DNA of 64,000 bases, from positions 3,348,001 to 3,412,000 of the forward strand of contig NZ_JAPNLE010000009.1 of assembly GCF_026627925.1 (NCBI RefSeq), in the 5' to 3' direction. Shown piece after piece: positions 45,087-53,465 of the stretch. The stretch's first letter is position 1. Every line of letters starts with the position of its first letter. Source of the DNA: Cupriavidus sp. D39 (GTDB lineage: Bacteria > Pseudomonadota > Gammaproteobacteria > Burkholderiales > Burkholderiaceae). The translations under genes were made by a program, and so were the position numbers. The notes beneath the pieces are model-generated. The model ran no database searches, was not told the DNA's origin, and saw nothing but the letters and a program-made list of their open reading frames with translations.

Positions 45087-45824
45087 ATGACTGTCACCAA
45101 TGCCCGGTCGGGCACCAACGTCCATGAAATCGCGGACGGGATCTATCGGATCAATACCCCGGTCCACATCGAGGGCGGCCCGGGCGGCTTCTCCTTCAAC
45201 CAGTACCTGATCGTCGACGACGAGCCGCTGTTGTTCCATACGGGGCTGCGCAAGATGTTCCCGCTGGTGCACGAAGCCGTGGCCAGCGTGATCGCGCCGG
45301 ACCGGCTGCGCCACATCGCGTTTTCGCACGTAGAGGCGGACGAGTGCGGCTCGCTCAACGAATGGCTTGCGGCGGCGCCCCACGCTTCGCCCCTGTGCGG
45401 CACCGTCGCCGCCATGGTGTCCATCAACGACCTGGCCGACCGGCCCGCGCAGGGCCTGGCGGACGGGCAAGCCGTGCAGCTTGGCCGCCACACGGTGCGG
45501 TGGTTCGATACGCCCCACTTGCCGCATGCCTGGGAGTGCGGGCTCATGATGGAAGAGCGCACCGGCACCTTGCTCTGCGGCGACTTGTTCAGCCAGGGTG
45601 GCGCCGACCTCCCTGCCCTCACCGAAGCCGACATCCTTGGGCCGAGCGAAGCGTTCCGGCGCGGCATGGACTACTTCTCCCACACCCCGAGCGCCGGCGC
45701 CATGCTGGAGCGCATGGCGCTGCTGGAGCCAACCACGCTGGCCTGCATGCATGGCAGCGCCTGGCGCGGCGACGGCGCCGGCCTGCTGCGCGCGCTTGCG
45801 CAGGCCCTGGCGCACCAGGCCTGA
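45087..45824 (+). CDS. Metallo-beta-lactamase-fold protein, flavodiiron (ODP) type
   Basis: A 245-residue cytoplasmic protein. The metal motif HVEADE (FSHVEADECGSLNEW) has the H-x-E-x-D form of flavodiiron proteins, which hold two irons, rather than H-x-H-x-D-H of zinc hydrolases. Further ligands appear in DTPHLPHAWECGL, LLCGDLFSQGG and ACMHGS. There is no flavodoxin domain, so it is a stand-alone ODP-like protein; members act as oxygen sensors or reductases, or have unknown roles. AGGAGA lies upstream. It stands between CapA-like and GST genes. Confidence 0.85.
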   Translation: MTVTNARSGTNVHEIADGIYRINTPVHIEGGPGGFSFNQYLIVDDEPLLFHTGLRKMFPLVHEAVASVIAPDRLRHIAFSHVEADECGSLNEWLAAAPHASPLCGTVAAMVSINDLADRPAQGLADGQAVQLGRHTVRWFDTPHLPHAWECGLMMEERTGTLLCGDLFSQGGADLPALTEADILGPSEAFRRGMDYFSHTPSAGAMLERMALLEPTTLACMHGSAWRGDGAGLLRALAQALAHQA

Positions 45825-45843
45825 CGGGCGCGGCGGGCCTGGA

Positions 45844-46452
45844 TCACACCTGTGGTGTGTCCTTGAACGCGGCAAGGCGCTCGGCGGCGGCACTGAACGC
45901 CGTCAGCGCCGGATACGCTGATGCATCCACGCATGCCGGCAGCATCATCTGCGTGAAGCTCCACGCCACGGCGGCGCTCACGTCTGCCTGCGTGAGCAAG
46001 CGCTCGTCCGCGGGAAGCGCGGCCCCCGCCAGTTCCGTCTCCAGCGCCCCGTAAGCGGCAAGCAACTGCCCCTGCACGCGTTCGATCCACGGGGCGTGCT
46101 GTTTTTCCGCCGGGCGCAGGTTGCGCTCGTACACGATCTGCACCGTTTTCTCGCACGCCGCCAGCGCCAGGCCGGTCACGCGCAATGCATGCTGGCGCTG
46201 TTCGCGCTGCGCGGGCATCAGGCTGCGCGTGGCCAGCGTTTCGATGTAGTCGAGGATCAGGCCGGACTCCATCAGCACCACGCCGTTGTCGCACACCAGG
46301 GTGGGCGCTTTCACCACGGGATTGATCGCGCTGAACTGTTCGAACGTGCTGAACACCGAGACCGCCCGATGCGCGAACGGCAGGTCCAGCAGCCGCAGCG
46401 AGATGGCCACGCGGCGCACATAAGGTGAGTCGAGCATGCCGATGAGTTGCAT
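45844..46452 (-). CDS. Glutathione S-transferase family protein
   Basis: A 202-residue protein. The N-terminal thioredoxin-like domain starts MQLIGMLDSPYVRRVAISLR with the active-site Ser in SPYVRR, and the cis-Pro and glutathione-binding parts are KAPTLVCDNGVVLMESGLIL. The helical C-terminal domain is complete. GGAGG precedes the ATG. It is divergent from the Lrp gene, which may control it. Substrate unknown. Confidence 0.88.
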   Translation of the reverse strand: MQLIGMLDSPYVRRVAISLRLLDLPFAHRAVSVFSTFEQFSAINPVVKAPTLVCDNGVVLMESGLILDYIETLATRSLMPAQREQRQHALRVTGLALAACEKTVQIVYERNLRPAEKQHAPWIERVQGQLLAAYGALETELAGAALPADERLLTQADVSAAVAWSFTQMMLPACVDASAYPALTAFSAAAERLAAFKDTPQV

Positions 46453-46608
46453 ATATTGCCTCCGGAAGGATATCGGGCTCTACATCGAGCCGCGCTGGGT
46501 TCCAGCATAATCGCGGCACGCCATTGCCATGAATGGCGAGGCATCGAAAATCGGCACCGCGCACCGATGAATCATCGGCGGCGCGCGACTGTGTCATAGG
46601 AGGATGGG

Positions 46609-47067
46609 ATGGAGCTGGACAAGAAAGACCGACTGATCCTGGAGGCACTGCAGGCCGATGCCCGGCAGAGCCTGGCAGCGCTTGGCAAGCGCATTGGCTT
46701 GTCGCAGCCAGCCATGAGCGAGCGCGTGCGAAAGCTGGAAGACGCGGGCGTGATCGAGGGCTACGGCGCGCGGGTGAATCTGCGCACGCTGGGCGTCGGC
46801 CTGCAGGCGATCATCCATATCGAGACCACGCACGCCTATATCCAGAAGTATGTGAAGCTGTTCGAGAGCATGCCCGAAGTGCTGAGCGCCGATCGCGTGA
46901 CCGGGGCGCATTGCTTTATCGTGCGTTGCGCCATTGCCGATCCGGCCGACCTGGAGCACGTGGTCGACACGCTCGCGGCCCACGGCTCGGTGACCACCTC
47001 GCTGGTGCTCTCCAGCCCGGTGCGCAAGACGGTGACGGTACCGGCCGCAAGAGTTCGAACGGCTTGA
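46609..47067 (+). CDS. Lrp/AsnC-family transcriptional regulator
   Basis: A 152-residue regulator. Winged helix: MELDKKDRLILEALQADARQ then SLAALGKRIGLSQPAMSERV. The C-terminal RAM ligand domain (about 70-145) includes GVGLQAIIHIETTHAYIQKY and VTGAHCFIVRCAI. AGGAGG precedes the ATG. Divergent from the GST gene across 156 bases; probably responds to an amino acid. Confidence 0.92.
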   Translation: MELDKKDRLILEALQADARQSLAALGKRIGLSQPAMSERVRKLEDAGVIEGYGARVNLRTLGVGLQAIIHIETTHAYIQKYVKLFESMPEVLSADRVTGAHCFIVRCAIADPADLEHVVDTLAAHGSVTTSLVLSSPVRKTVTVPAARVRTA

Positions 47068-47085
47068 TCTGGCGCTGGTTTGCTC

Positions 47086-47115
47086 CCCTCTCCCACTTGC
47101 CCTTGTGGGAGAGGG
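47086..47115. repeat. Palindromic intergenic repeat between converging genes
   Basis: CCCTCTCCCAC-TTGCCCTT-GTGGGAGAGGG has an 11-bp perfect stem. The preceding 21 bases (47074-47094) are identical to 62174-62194, where a related hairpin occurs. It lies between converging lrp and ompW genes, so it may act as a terminator, though no T run follows. Confidence 0.75.
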
Positions 47116-47153
47116 AGTGACTGCCCTCGTCATCGCAAACGGCCTTGGCCCTT

Positions 47154-48005
47154 TCAAAACTTATACGTCGCCGCCACGAACATGATCAGAGGGTTCGGGC
47201 TGATGGTGGCCTTGGAGGTGGACAACACCGTGCCGTCCGACGCCTTGATGACCATCGACGAGGTCGTCTTGAGCGGAATGTAGGTGACCGATGCGCTCAG
47301 GCCCCATTGGTCCGTGATCGCAAAGGAGCCACCGATGTTGAACACCGGCGCGAACGAGTTCGACGCCTTGGCCTGCACGGAAGTCGGCCCCGGCTTGCCG
47401 GCGCCGGCGGCCAGCGTGGCGCCCAGGTTGTTGTTGATCGACGCGGCGAAGGCCGGGTTGAGCTCGATGTTGGTGAAGAAGTTGTACGACACACCGATGC
47501 CCAGGAAAGGACGCACGCGCGCGGTAGGTTCGAAGAAGTGGTACTGCACCATCGTTGCCGGGCTCCACTGGCGTGCGCTGGTGATGATCGGGTTCAGGCC
47601 GGGGTCGCCCAGCGGCTGTTGCCCCAACGCGCCCGCGGGGCCCGGCGGGATCAGGTTGCCGTGGCCGTAGAGCTTGAACTTAGGCGGAATGCCGCCCACC
47701 GCCGTCAGCGCGATGTGGTCCGTGAAGAAGTGGCTGAAGGTCAGCCCCAGCGTGTCCGCGTTGGATGTGCTGATGCTGCTGCCCGGCGCCGTGAATGACG
47801 ACGGCAAGCCCAGCGGGCCATTGATGGGCGCATCGATCACGCTGGTGGTGAATGGGCTGCTGTGGCCGCTGGTGCTGATGTGGAACCAGCCGGCGGCGAC
47901 GACGTTGTCACCGGCCTTCTGTGCAAGGGCGGCGGGCATGCCGCCCAGCCAGGCGAGCGCGGCGATCAGCAATGGCGCCGCCAAACGAAAGGCATTGATC
48001 GTCAT
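47154..48005 (-). CDS. OmpW-family outer-membrane protein
   Basis: A 283-residue small beta-barrel. Signal peptide MTINAFRLAAPLLIAALAWL to cleavage near ALAQKAGD. The family pattern is AGWFHIS near the mature start, LGLTFSHFFTDHIALTAVGG, FFEPTARVRPFLGIGVSYNF and the end FVAATYKF with terminal Phe. OmpW barrels let hydrophobic molecules through the outer membrane. It is longer than E. coli OmpW (212), with Gly/Pro-rich loops. It follows the DUF2957 genes on the same strand, 35 bases after the nearer one. Confidence 0.92.
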   Translation of the reverse strand: MTINAFRLAAPLLIAALAWLGGMPAALAQKAGDNVVAAGWFHISTSGHSSPFTTSVIDAPINGPLGLPSSFTAPGSSISTSNADTLGLTFSHFFTDHIALTAVGGIPPKFKLYGHGNLIPPGPAGALGQQPLGDPGLNPIITSARQWSPATMVQYHFFEPTARVRPFLGIGVSYNFFTNIELNPAFAASINNNLGATLAAGAGKPGPTSVQAKASNSFAPVFNIGGSFAITDQWGLSASVTYIPLKTTSSMVIKASDGTVLSTSKATISPNPLIMFVAATYKF

Positions 48006-48040
48006 CTTGTCTTCCCGGAATAAGTTGGATCGCATGGCCG

Positions 48041-49369
48041 TCATTGCACGAAGGCGCCGATGGTGAAGTACGGGCTGCCGCTGCGCGACTCAAGGAAGCC
48101 GAACACACCGCCGGTGAAGATGAACTTGCCGGTGGGGCTGCCTGCGGCGCCATCCTTGCGCGTGGTGGTGACCACGCCGGCCAGCTGCTGCGAGAAGTCC
48201 AGCTTGAGCGCCGTGGCGAGCGAGGCGTCGGATGGGTGGAACGGGTCGAGCATGGCCGCATCCGCTGCCACCAGCGCGGTGGTGCGGTAGTCGAAGTTGC
48301 TGTCCACGCCGACGTACTCACCGTTGACCGTGCCCTGCGTGAGCGCGACGGCCGGCGCCATCATGCCGATGCCGATCTCGTCGTCGGCACCCAGCGGCAT
48401 GCCGTTGGTGACCGAGCCGTTGGCGTAGCCCACGCGGATCATCACCGGGACCAGCTGGCCGCGCAGCTTGCCCACGATCAGGTACGCGCGGCCCAGCGTG
48501 GCGCCGAGCGTGGGCGGATCGATCTCACCCTTGTAGTTGGCCGACATCAGGCTGCCGTTGGCTTGCGCAACGAAGTTCTTGCCCTTTTGCGAGCAGGTGC
48601 CGCCCGTCTTGTTGTCGCACACCTGGAACGAGCCGTCGGCCGCCAGCGCCATGCGGTAGTCCTGCGCCACCGTCTGGAAATTCTTCGACGGCACCTCGTG
48701 GAAGCCATAGCCGTTGTACTGGCCGGCGATCTTGGTCAGGTCGGTTTCGGTCTGCGCAAAGCCGATGAACTGGAAATACGGGAAGGTGGTATCCGGCACC
48801 TTGCCCGCGCTCAGCACGCCGTCGAACTGGATGCGCGCACCGGGGATGGTGCCGCCCGCCACGCCCTCGCCCACGAACAGCCGCGCCGGGCGATTCGGGT
48901 CCAGGCTCGCGCCGTTGAGCTGGAACGCGCACTGGTTGAGCTTGTCGGTGGGCAGGCCGGTTTCCTGCGACAGCGTGCCCGTCATCACGTTCTGGCCGCC
49001 GGTGGTATCGCTGCGGGTCGGCATCACCGTGCCCGTGGTGCGCGGTACCGAGGAGTCGAGGAAGGTTACTTGCCAGGTCTTCTTGGTGGTGTCGATCTGC
49101 ACCTTGACCAGCTCGCCCGAGCCGGTGCCGCCAGTGAAGGTGGTGGTGTAGTCGAGCGACGCGGGACACAGCCGCACCGGTATGGCCGGGGTGGAGCTGG
49201 TGCTCGCGGTGGTGCCGCCACCGCCGCCACCGCCGCCATCGCCGCCGCAGGCGGCCAGCATCGCGGCGCCTAGCAATGCCGCGCCGTAGCGCAGGATCCG
49301 CTGTCCATGATGATTCGTCCACGGCGTACGCTGCCGATCCTGTCCGTGCTGCAAAGGATGCTGTTGCAT
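48041..49369 (-). CDS. DUF2957 lipoprotein, copy 1
   Basis: A 442-residue probable lipoprotein with a long basic N-region and lipobox LAAC (about residue 41), followed by a run of eight glycines. The DUF2957 body begins RLCPASLDYTTTFTGGTGSG, and ends SGSPYFTIGAFVQ. AGGAGA lies upstream. The adjacent gene at 49465 encodes a paralogue with matching segments (FAQTETDLTKIAGQYNGYGF against FAQTETDFAKVAGAYNVLGY). The family is restricted, as far as I recall, to Burkholderiales and has no known function. Co-directional with OmpW and its paralogue. Confidence 0.85.
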   Translation of the reverse strand: MQQHPLQHGQDRQRTPWTNHHGQRILRYGAALLGAAMLAACGGDGGGGGGGGTTASTSSTPAIPVRLCPASLDYTTTFTGGTGSGELVKVQIDTTKKTWQVTFLDSSVPRTTGTVMPTRSDTTGGQNVMTGTLSQETGLPTDKLNQCAFQLNGASLDPNRPARLFVGEGVAGGTIPGARIQFDGVLSAGKVPDTTFPYFQFIGFAQTETDLTKIAGQYNGYGFHEVPSKNFQTVAQDYRMALAADGSFQVCDNKTGGTCSQKGKNFVAQANGSLMSANYKGEIDPPTLGATLGRAYLIVGKLRGQLVPVMIRVGYANGSVTNGMPLGADDEIGIGMMAPAVALTQGTVNGEYVGVDSNFDYRTTALVAADAAMLDPFHPSDASLATALKLDFSQQLAGVVTTTRKDGAAGSPTGKFIFTGGVFGFLESRSGSPYFTIGAFVQ

Positions 49370-49432
49370 GATGCTGTCTCCTGAAGCGCTGTTTCGCGCG
49401 TGGTGCTTCTCTGTTTATTCTTCGTGGTTTGC

Positions 49433-49468
49433 GGGGCCGACTAAGGGGCCGACTAAAGGGCCGACTAA
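49433..49468. repeat. Three 12-bp tandem repeats at the end of DUF2957 copy 2
   Basis: GGGGCCGACTAA occurs at 49433-49444 and 49445-49456, then AGGGCCGACTAA at 49457-49468, with a partial fourth. The last full unit supplies the stop codon of the upstream gene (read on the minus strand). Expansion would lengthen only the untranslated spacer. Confidence 0.85.
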
Positions 49469-50808
49469 GGGGCCGCGAATACGCTCACGCGGAACGTCGG
49501 GTTGCTGCCGGCGGCGCCGGCAAGGTGGGCGAACACATGGCCGGTCGAGATCAGCGCGCCGGGCGTGCCGCTGTTGTCCACCGTGGTCACCACGCCGGGC
49601 TTGGCCTGCGTGAGGTCGAGCTGGTAGCCGCCCTTGGCGTTCATGGTGAGCGGATCGATCAGCCCCACCGCGTTGCCCTGCACGATCGACGAGGTGTAGA
49701 CCAGGTCGCTGCCCGAGCCCACGTAGCCGCCGTTGAGCTGCGCGTTGGTGAGGTTGGTGGTGGGCGCGAGCATGGCCAAGCCGGACTCGTCGTCGACGTT
49801 GACGCTCAGGATGGAGTCCGCCTGCGCAAAGCCGACCCGGATCAGCAGCGGCACCAGCGCGCCGTTGAGCTTGCCGACCACCAGCACGCCCTTGGCGCGG
49901 CTGCTGTTGCCCGATGTGATCGCCTTGTTGTAGAAGGCCGGGTAGCGCAGGTTGCCGCTGGCATTGTTGCTCTCGAACGCGCCATCGTTTTGCGCGCGCG
50001 CCGCCCAGGGGTTGCCCGTGGTCACGCAGCTGCCCGCGCTGGCGCTGCAGCTGCCGTCCGCCTTCAGCACCTCAGTGGTCTGCGCGGTGGCGGGCGCGAA
50101 GTTCAAGCCGCCGCTCAGGGCGCCGCCGGACGGGACCTGGTGGTAGCCCAGCACGTTGTAGGCGCCGGCCACCTTGGCGAAGTCGGTCTCGGTCTGCGCG
50201 AAGGCCAGCACCGGATAGATCGGGAACGTCTTTTCCGGAATGACGCCGAAGCCCAGGATGCCGTCGAAGGAAATCGTCGCGCCCGGCACGCCGCCGCCCG
50301 CCACCCCGTTGCCGACGAAGATCACCGGCGGACTGTGCGGGTCGATGATGGCCTGCGAGGCATTGTCGGACGGCGTGGCGCTTTGCAGCACCAGCGCGCA
50401 GCGGTTCTGCTCCGCGGTGGGCAGCGATGTGAGGTGCGCGATGGTGCCGGTGATGGTCACGCCGGCGCGCGTCGGACTCACGCTCTTGGTCGCCTTGGGC
50501 ACCGGGGACTCGATCACCTGCAGCCGGTAGGTCATCGCGGTGGTGTCGAACTGCATCTTGACGAACTCGCCCGCGCCGGTGCCGCCGGTGTATACCGTCG
50601 AGTAGTCCAGCACGGCCGGGCACAGCGGCGCCGGCGCGGAGCCCGTCGTGGTCGGGCCGGAGGCGGCGCAGCTATTGGTGCTCGCGCAGGACGCGACATC
50701 GGCCTTGCCCGGGGTGGGCGTGCCGTCGCCGCCGCAGGCGGCGAGCATCAGTGCGAGGCTCGTGCCAGCCATCGCTGCAAGGCCTTTGGATACATGCAAA
50801 CGGGCCAT
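49465..50808 (-). CDS. DUF2957 lipoprotein, copy 2
   Basis: A 447-residue probable lipoprotein: MARLHVSKGLAAMAGTSLAL then lipobox LAAC (about residue 25). The body starts PLCPAVLDYSTVYTGGTGAG and shares several blocks with copy 1 (GVAGGGVPGATISFDGILGF against GVAGGTIPGARIQFDGVLSA; VGKLNGALVPLLIRVGFA against VGKLRGQLVPVMIRVGYA). AAGGAGA precedes the ATG. The pair arose by tandem duplication followed by strong divergence. Cys-rich spacer CASTNSCAAS after the lipobox is specific to this copy. Function unknown. Confidence 0.85.
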   Translation of the reverse strand: MARLHVSKGLAAMAGTSLALMLAACGGDGTPTPGKADVASCASTNSCAASGPTTTGSAPAPLCPAVLDYSTVYTGGTGAGEFVKMQFDTTAMTYRLQVIESPVPKATKSVSPTRAGVTITGTIAHLTSLPTAEQNRCALVLQSATPSDNASQAIIDPHSPPVIFVGNGVAGGGVPGATISFDGILGFGVIPEKTFPIYPVLAFAQTETDFAKVAGAYNVLGYHQVPSGGALSGGLNFAPATAQTTEVLKADGSCSASAGSCVTTGNPWAARAQNDGAFESNNASGNLRYPAFYNKAITSGNSSRAKGVLVVGKLNGALVPLLIRVGFAQADSILSVNVDDESGLAMLAPTTNLTNAQLNGGYVGSGSDLVYTSSIVQGNAVGLIDPLTMNAKGGYQLDLTQAKPGVVTTVDNSGTPGALISTGHVFAHLAGAAGSNPTFRVSVFAAP

Positions 50809-51084
50809 GACTTGTCTCCTTCTTGTCGGTTTTGTTTTTGTGTTGCGTGCCGGTGTTGGCGGCTATTCACTGTCCTATCAGTGCAGCGACTCTCGCCTCC
50901 GGGCCGAGCGAGCGTCAATAGAGCGCGCGTTCCAAACATGGCGCGCCAAGCCCCTGCCACGGCTGTGCAAGCGCTCGCGCCGTCTGTTCAAACCGCTGCG
51001 CGCGTGCCCGCGCAAGCGAATTCAAACGGCGCGCCGCGTGTGAAGCACGCCCGGCGCTGCCCCGTCCGGCGCAGTGATGCAGCA

Positions 51085-52012
51085 TCAGAACTTGTAGTCG
51101 CTGTTCTTCACATCGAACGCGCTTGCGTCAAATGTCTTGCGCACCGCCTTCTCGAACACGATCTTCTCGGCCATGTTCCCGTCGGCGTCCCAGGCGGTCT
51201 CCACGCGTGGCCAGGGATTCTTCAGGTCCAGCATCAACTGCACCCGCTTGGCGTAATAGCGCGGTGCGCCGGCCGGCAGATCCCAGGTGAGCGCGACCAT
51301 GCGCATGCCCTGCTCCTGCACGATTTCCGCGCGCGTGAATTTCTCCGTGAGCCCGGCGGCGCGCAGCGATTTGGCATCGCGATCGAGCATCGACACCACA
51401 TACTGAAAGCGCCAGGTCGCGCACGGTGTGGTTGGATTGCGCGCGCGCGATGGCGCCGTCGAGCGCGATCCACATCGAGGTGAAGCTCAGCATGCCGCCG
51501 AGGTGGCCATACATCTCATCCCTGCGCTGCGTCTCGTCGTAGATGATTTCCTGGCCGGCCTGGCTGCCGCCCGGCAGCCACTTCGCATAGAGCTGGCGCG
51601 GCGCGTGGCGGTAGCGGATCATCATGCGCGCGGGCTGGTCTTGCCACTGGCCGTTGAGGCGCTCCTGGCGCGTCATCCAGTACTCGTACTCGGGGTAGCG
51701 GTTCATCTCGGTCTTGGCCCACAGCAGCGCGGCCTCGGGCTGCAGCGCGTTGATGGACGCAAGCAGTTGCTCGTCGGGCAGCTTCGCCAGTTCGCCGCTG
51801 GCTATCTGCTTCGACAGCAGCGCGGCCTGCTGCTGGGCCGTGAGCCCGTCGAAGGCTGTGCCGGCGCTGGCGGAGGCCTGTGGCTGCGTTTGTGCGAGCG
51901 CAGGCAAGGCGAGCGCAAAAACGCAGGCGGTTGCGAGATGGCGCAGCAAGGGCAATGGCTTTCTCAGTGCGGATACGGGTGCGCTCAGCGCATGGGAGTA
52001 CAAGGCGTTCAC
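51085..52012 (-). pseudogene. DUF1571 protein gene, broken by one frameshift
   Basis: The first frame starts with GTG at 52012 (GGAG nine bases upstream) and encodes a signal peptide (PLLRHLATACVFALALPALA) then EMNRYPEYEYWMTRQERLNG, GQEIIYDETQRRDEMYGHLG and IARAQSNHTVRDLA. Homology then jumps to another frame with FQYVVSMLDRDAKSLRAAGL, ending ENSDYKF-like VKNSDYKF at 51085. Removing one C near 51411 joins the two into a continuous secreted protein of about 308 residues. DUF1571 proteins are periplasmic and of unknown function, perhaps LolA-like lipid carriers. Decay or sequence error cannot be told apart. Confidence 0.8.
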
Positions 52013-52252
52013 GATGCGGATCTCCGGTTGTGGCGCCGGCCCGCGCGCAACGCGGGCGACAGCGGTCCACCGCGTGCGCTTCGCGCACGCGTGGTGTCGT
52101 TGAGAACGGAATGCCTGAGTGCGGATTGCTGCTGGAAAATACCGGGCAATAGACGATAGACGGCCGGGTGCCTGGCTCAAGCGAGACGGCGCAACTCGGG
52201 TTCCTGGAGGCGGCTTGGCATGCACCGGCGGTTGACCGGCGCTGCCGCGCCG

Positions 52253-53188
52253 CTAGGTTCTGGAGCGGGTACGCATCCAGTCGTCGAGCGGATTGCTCGG
52301 GAAGACGATGGGGTGTTCGCGCGCGCCACGCACCGCCATGCTGGTGACGGCGGCGCGCGTCGTGCCCTCGTTGCGTGCCGCGCGGCGTGTCTTGCGCACG
52401 GCAACGGAAAGGGTGTCGGCGCGTTGCGCCTGTTCTGCCACCAGCGCATGGAGCGCGGCTTGCTCAGCATGCTCTTTTGCGTGCTGGGCCTCGCCGATCT
52501 GGTACACGTCCTGCAGCGCGCACAGTTGCTGGCTGGCGGGCACGGGTGCCTTGAGCGCAGCCACCACCATCGCGCTCAACTGCGCAAGCACGTGCGCGTC
52601 GCTCAGGTCCTTGCCTTGCGTGAAGGCCGGCAGCAGATTGCCAAGCTCTTCGCCGGCCAGCACGCCGGCCAGCGCCTTGAGCGCGAAGTTCAGGCGCCAG
52701 CCCAGTTCCTGCGGCGGGATCTCGGGCAGTGCGCGGGCGAAGGCGTCGGAGAAGCGGCCGAACACCGGTGCGTAATGCCCTTGCAGGTACGACTGGATAA
52801 AGGGAGAGGTATCCGAATACACGCGCCCCAGCAGCCGCAGGAACGACGGGCCACCCGCCTCGGGCTCGCGCGCCATTTGCAGCGCGGGCACGAACAGCGC
52901 ACCCATCACGTGTTCACAGCGGATCTGCGCGCCCGGCCAGCGTGCCTCGCAGGCATCGAGCAGCGCCAGGCGGCGCATATTGAGCGGATCGAGCCGGCGG
53001 CCCAGGACCGCCTGCATCATGATTTCTTTACTGCGAAAGTGGTAATTGACCGCGGCCAGATTGACGATCGCGCGCGATGTCACTTGCCGTAGCGAGGTGC
53101 CTTCGTAGCCAACCTCGATGAACAAGCGCTCGGTGGCGTCGAGAATGCGGGCCTTGGTGTCTCCTGCTGTGCCTTTTCCGGTCTTCAT
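52253..53188 (-). CDS. TetR-family regulator with long C-terminal extension
   Basis: A 311-residue regulator. The start at 53188 gives MKTGKGTAGDTKARILDATE. Helix-turn-helix: TSLRQVTSRAIVNLAAVNYH, of the PsrA/NemR-like kind with YHFRSKEIMMQAVLGRRLDP. The core resembles TetR_C fatty-acid-type regulators such as PsrA, then an extra 60 Ala/Arg-rich residues follow after the ligand domain (about 250-311). It stands between DUF1571 and GMC genes on the same strand and may control either; a fatty-acid-related ligand is a guess from the sequence type. Confidence 0.87.
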   Translation of the reverse strand: MKTGKGTAGDTKARILDATERLFIEVGYEGTSLRQVTSRAIVNLAAVNYHFRSKEIMMQAVLGRRLDPLNMRRLALLDACEARWPGAQIRCEHVMGALFVPALQMAREPEAGGPSFLRLLGRVYSDTSPFIQSYLQGHYAPVFGRFSDAFARALPEIPPQELGWRLNFALKALAGVLAGEELGNLLPAFTQGKDLSDAHVLAQLSAMVVAALKAPVPASQQLCALQDVYQIGEAQHAKEHAEQAALHALVAEQAQRADTLSVAVRKTRRAARNEGTTRAAVTSMAVRGAREHPIVFPSNPLDDWMRTRSRT

Positions 53189-53465
53189 AGGGGGCGTCTC
53201 TCTTATGGTCATGCCGTACAACCCCAGCAAAACTCTACCCACTGCAGCAGCTCCGTGCTCTGACGGCAAACGGATGCTTGAAACAGTTGTACGGAGCCTA
53301 GCGAGCGCTGCGAGCGTTTCACAAGTGCAATTTTGGAGCGTTGCCTCTAATGTGGTTGGATTGTGCCTGCATGCCGCGCGCGCCGTTCCGGCTTTTGCTT
53401 CCCTGCTTAAGGGGGCGCGGCCTTGCGGGCCAAGGCCCGCGGCCGCGCGGATCGGCGCGCGGCGC

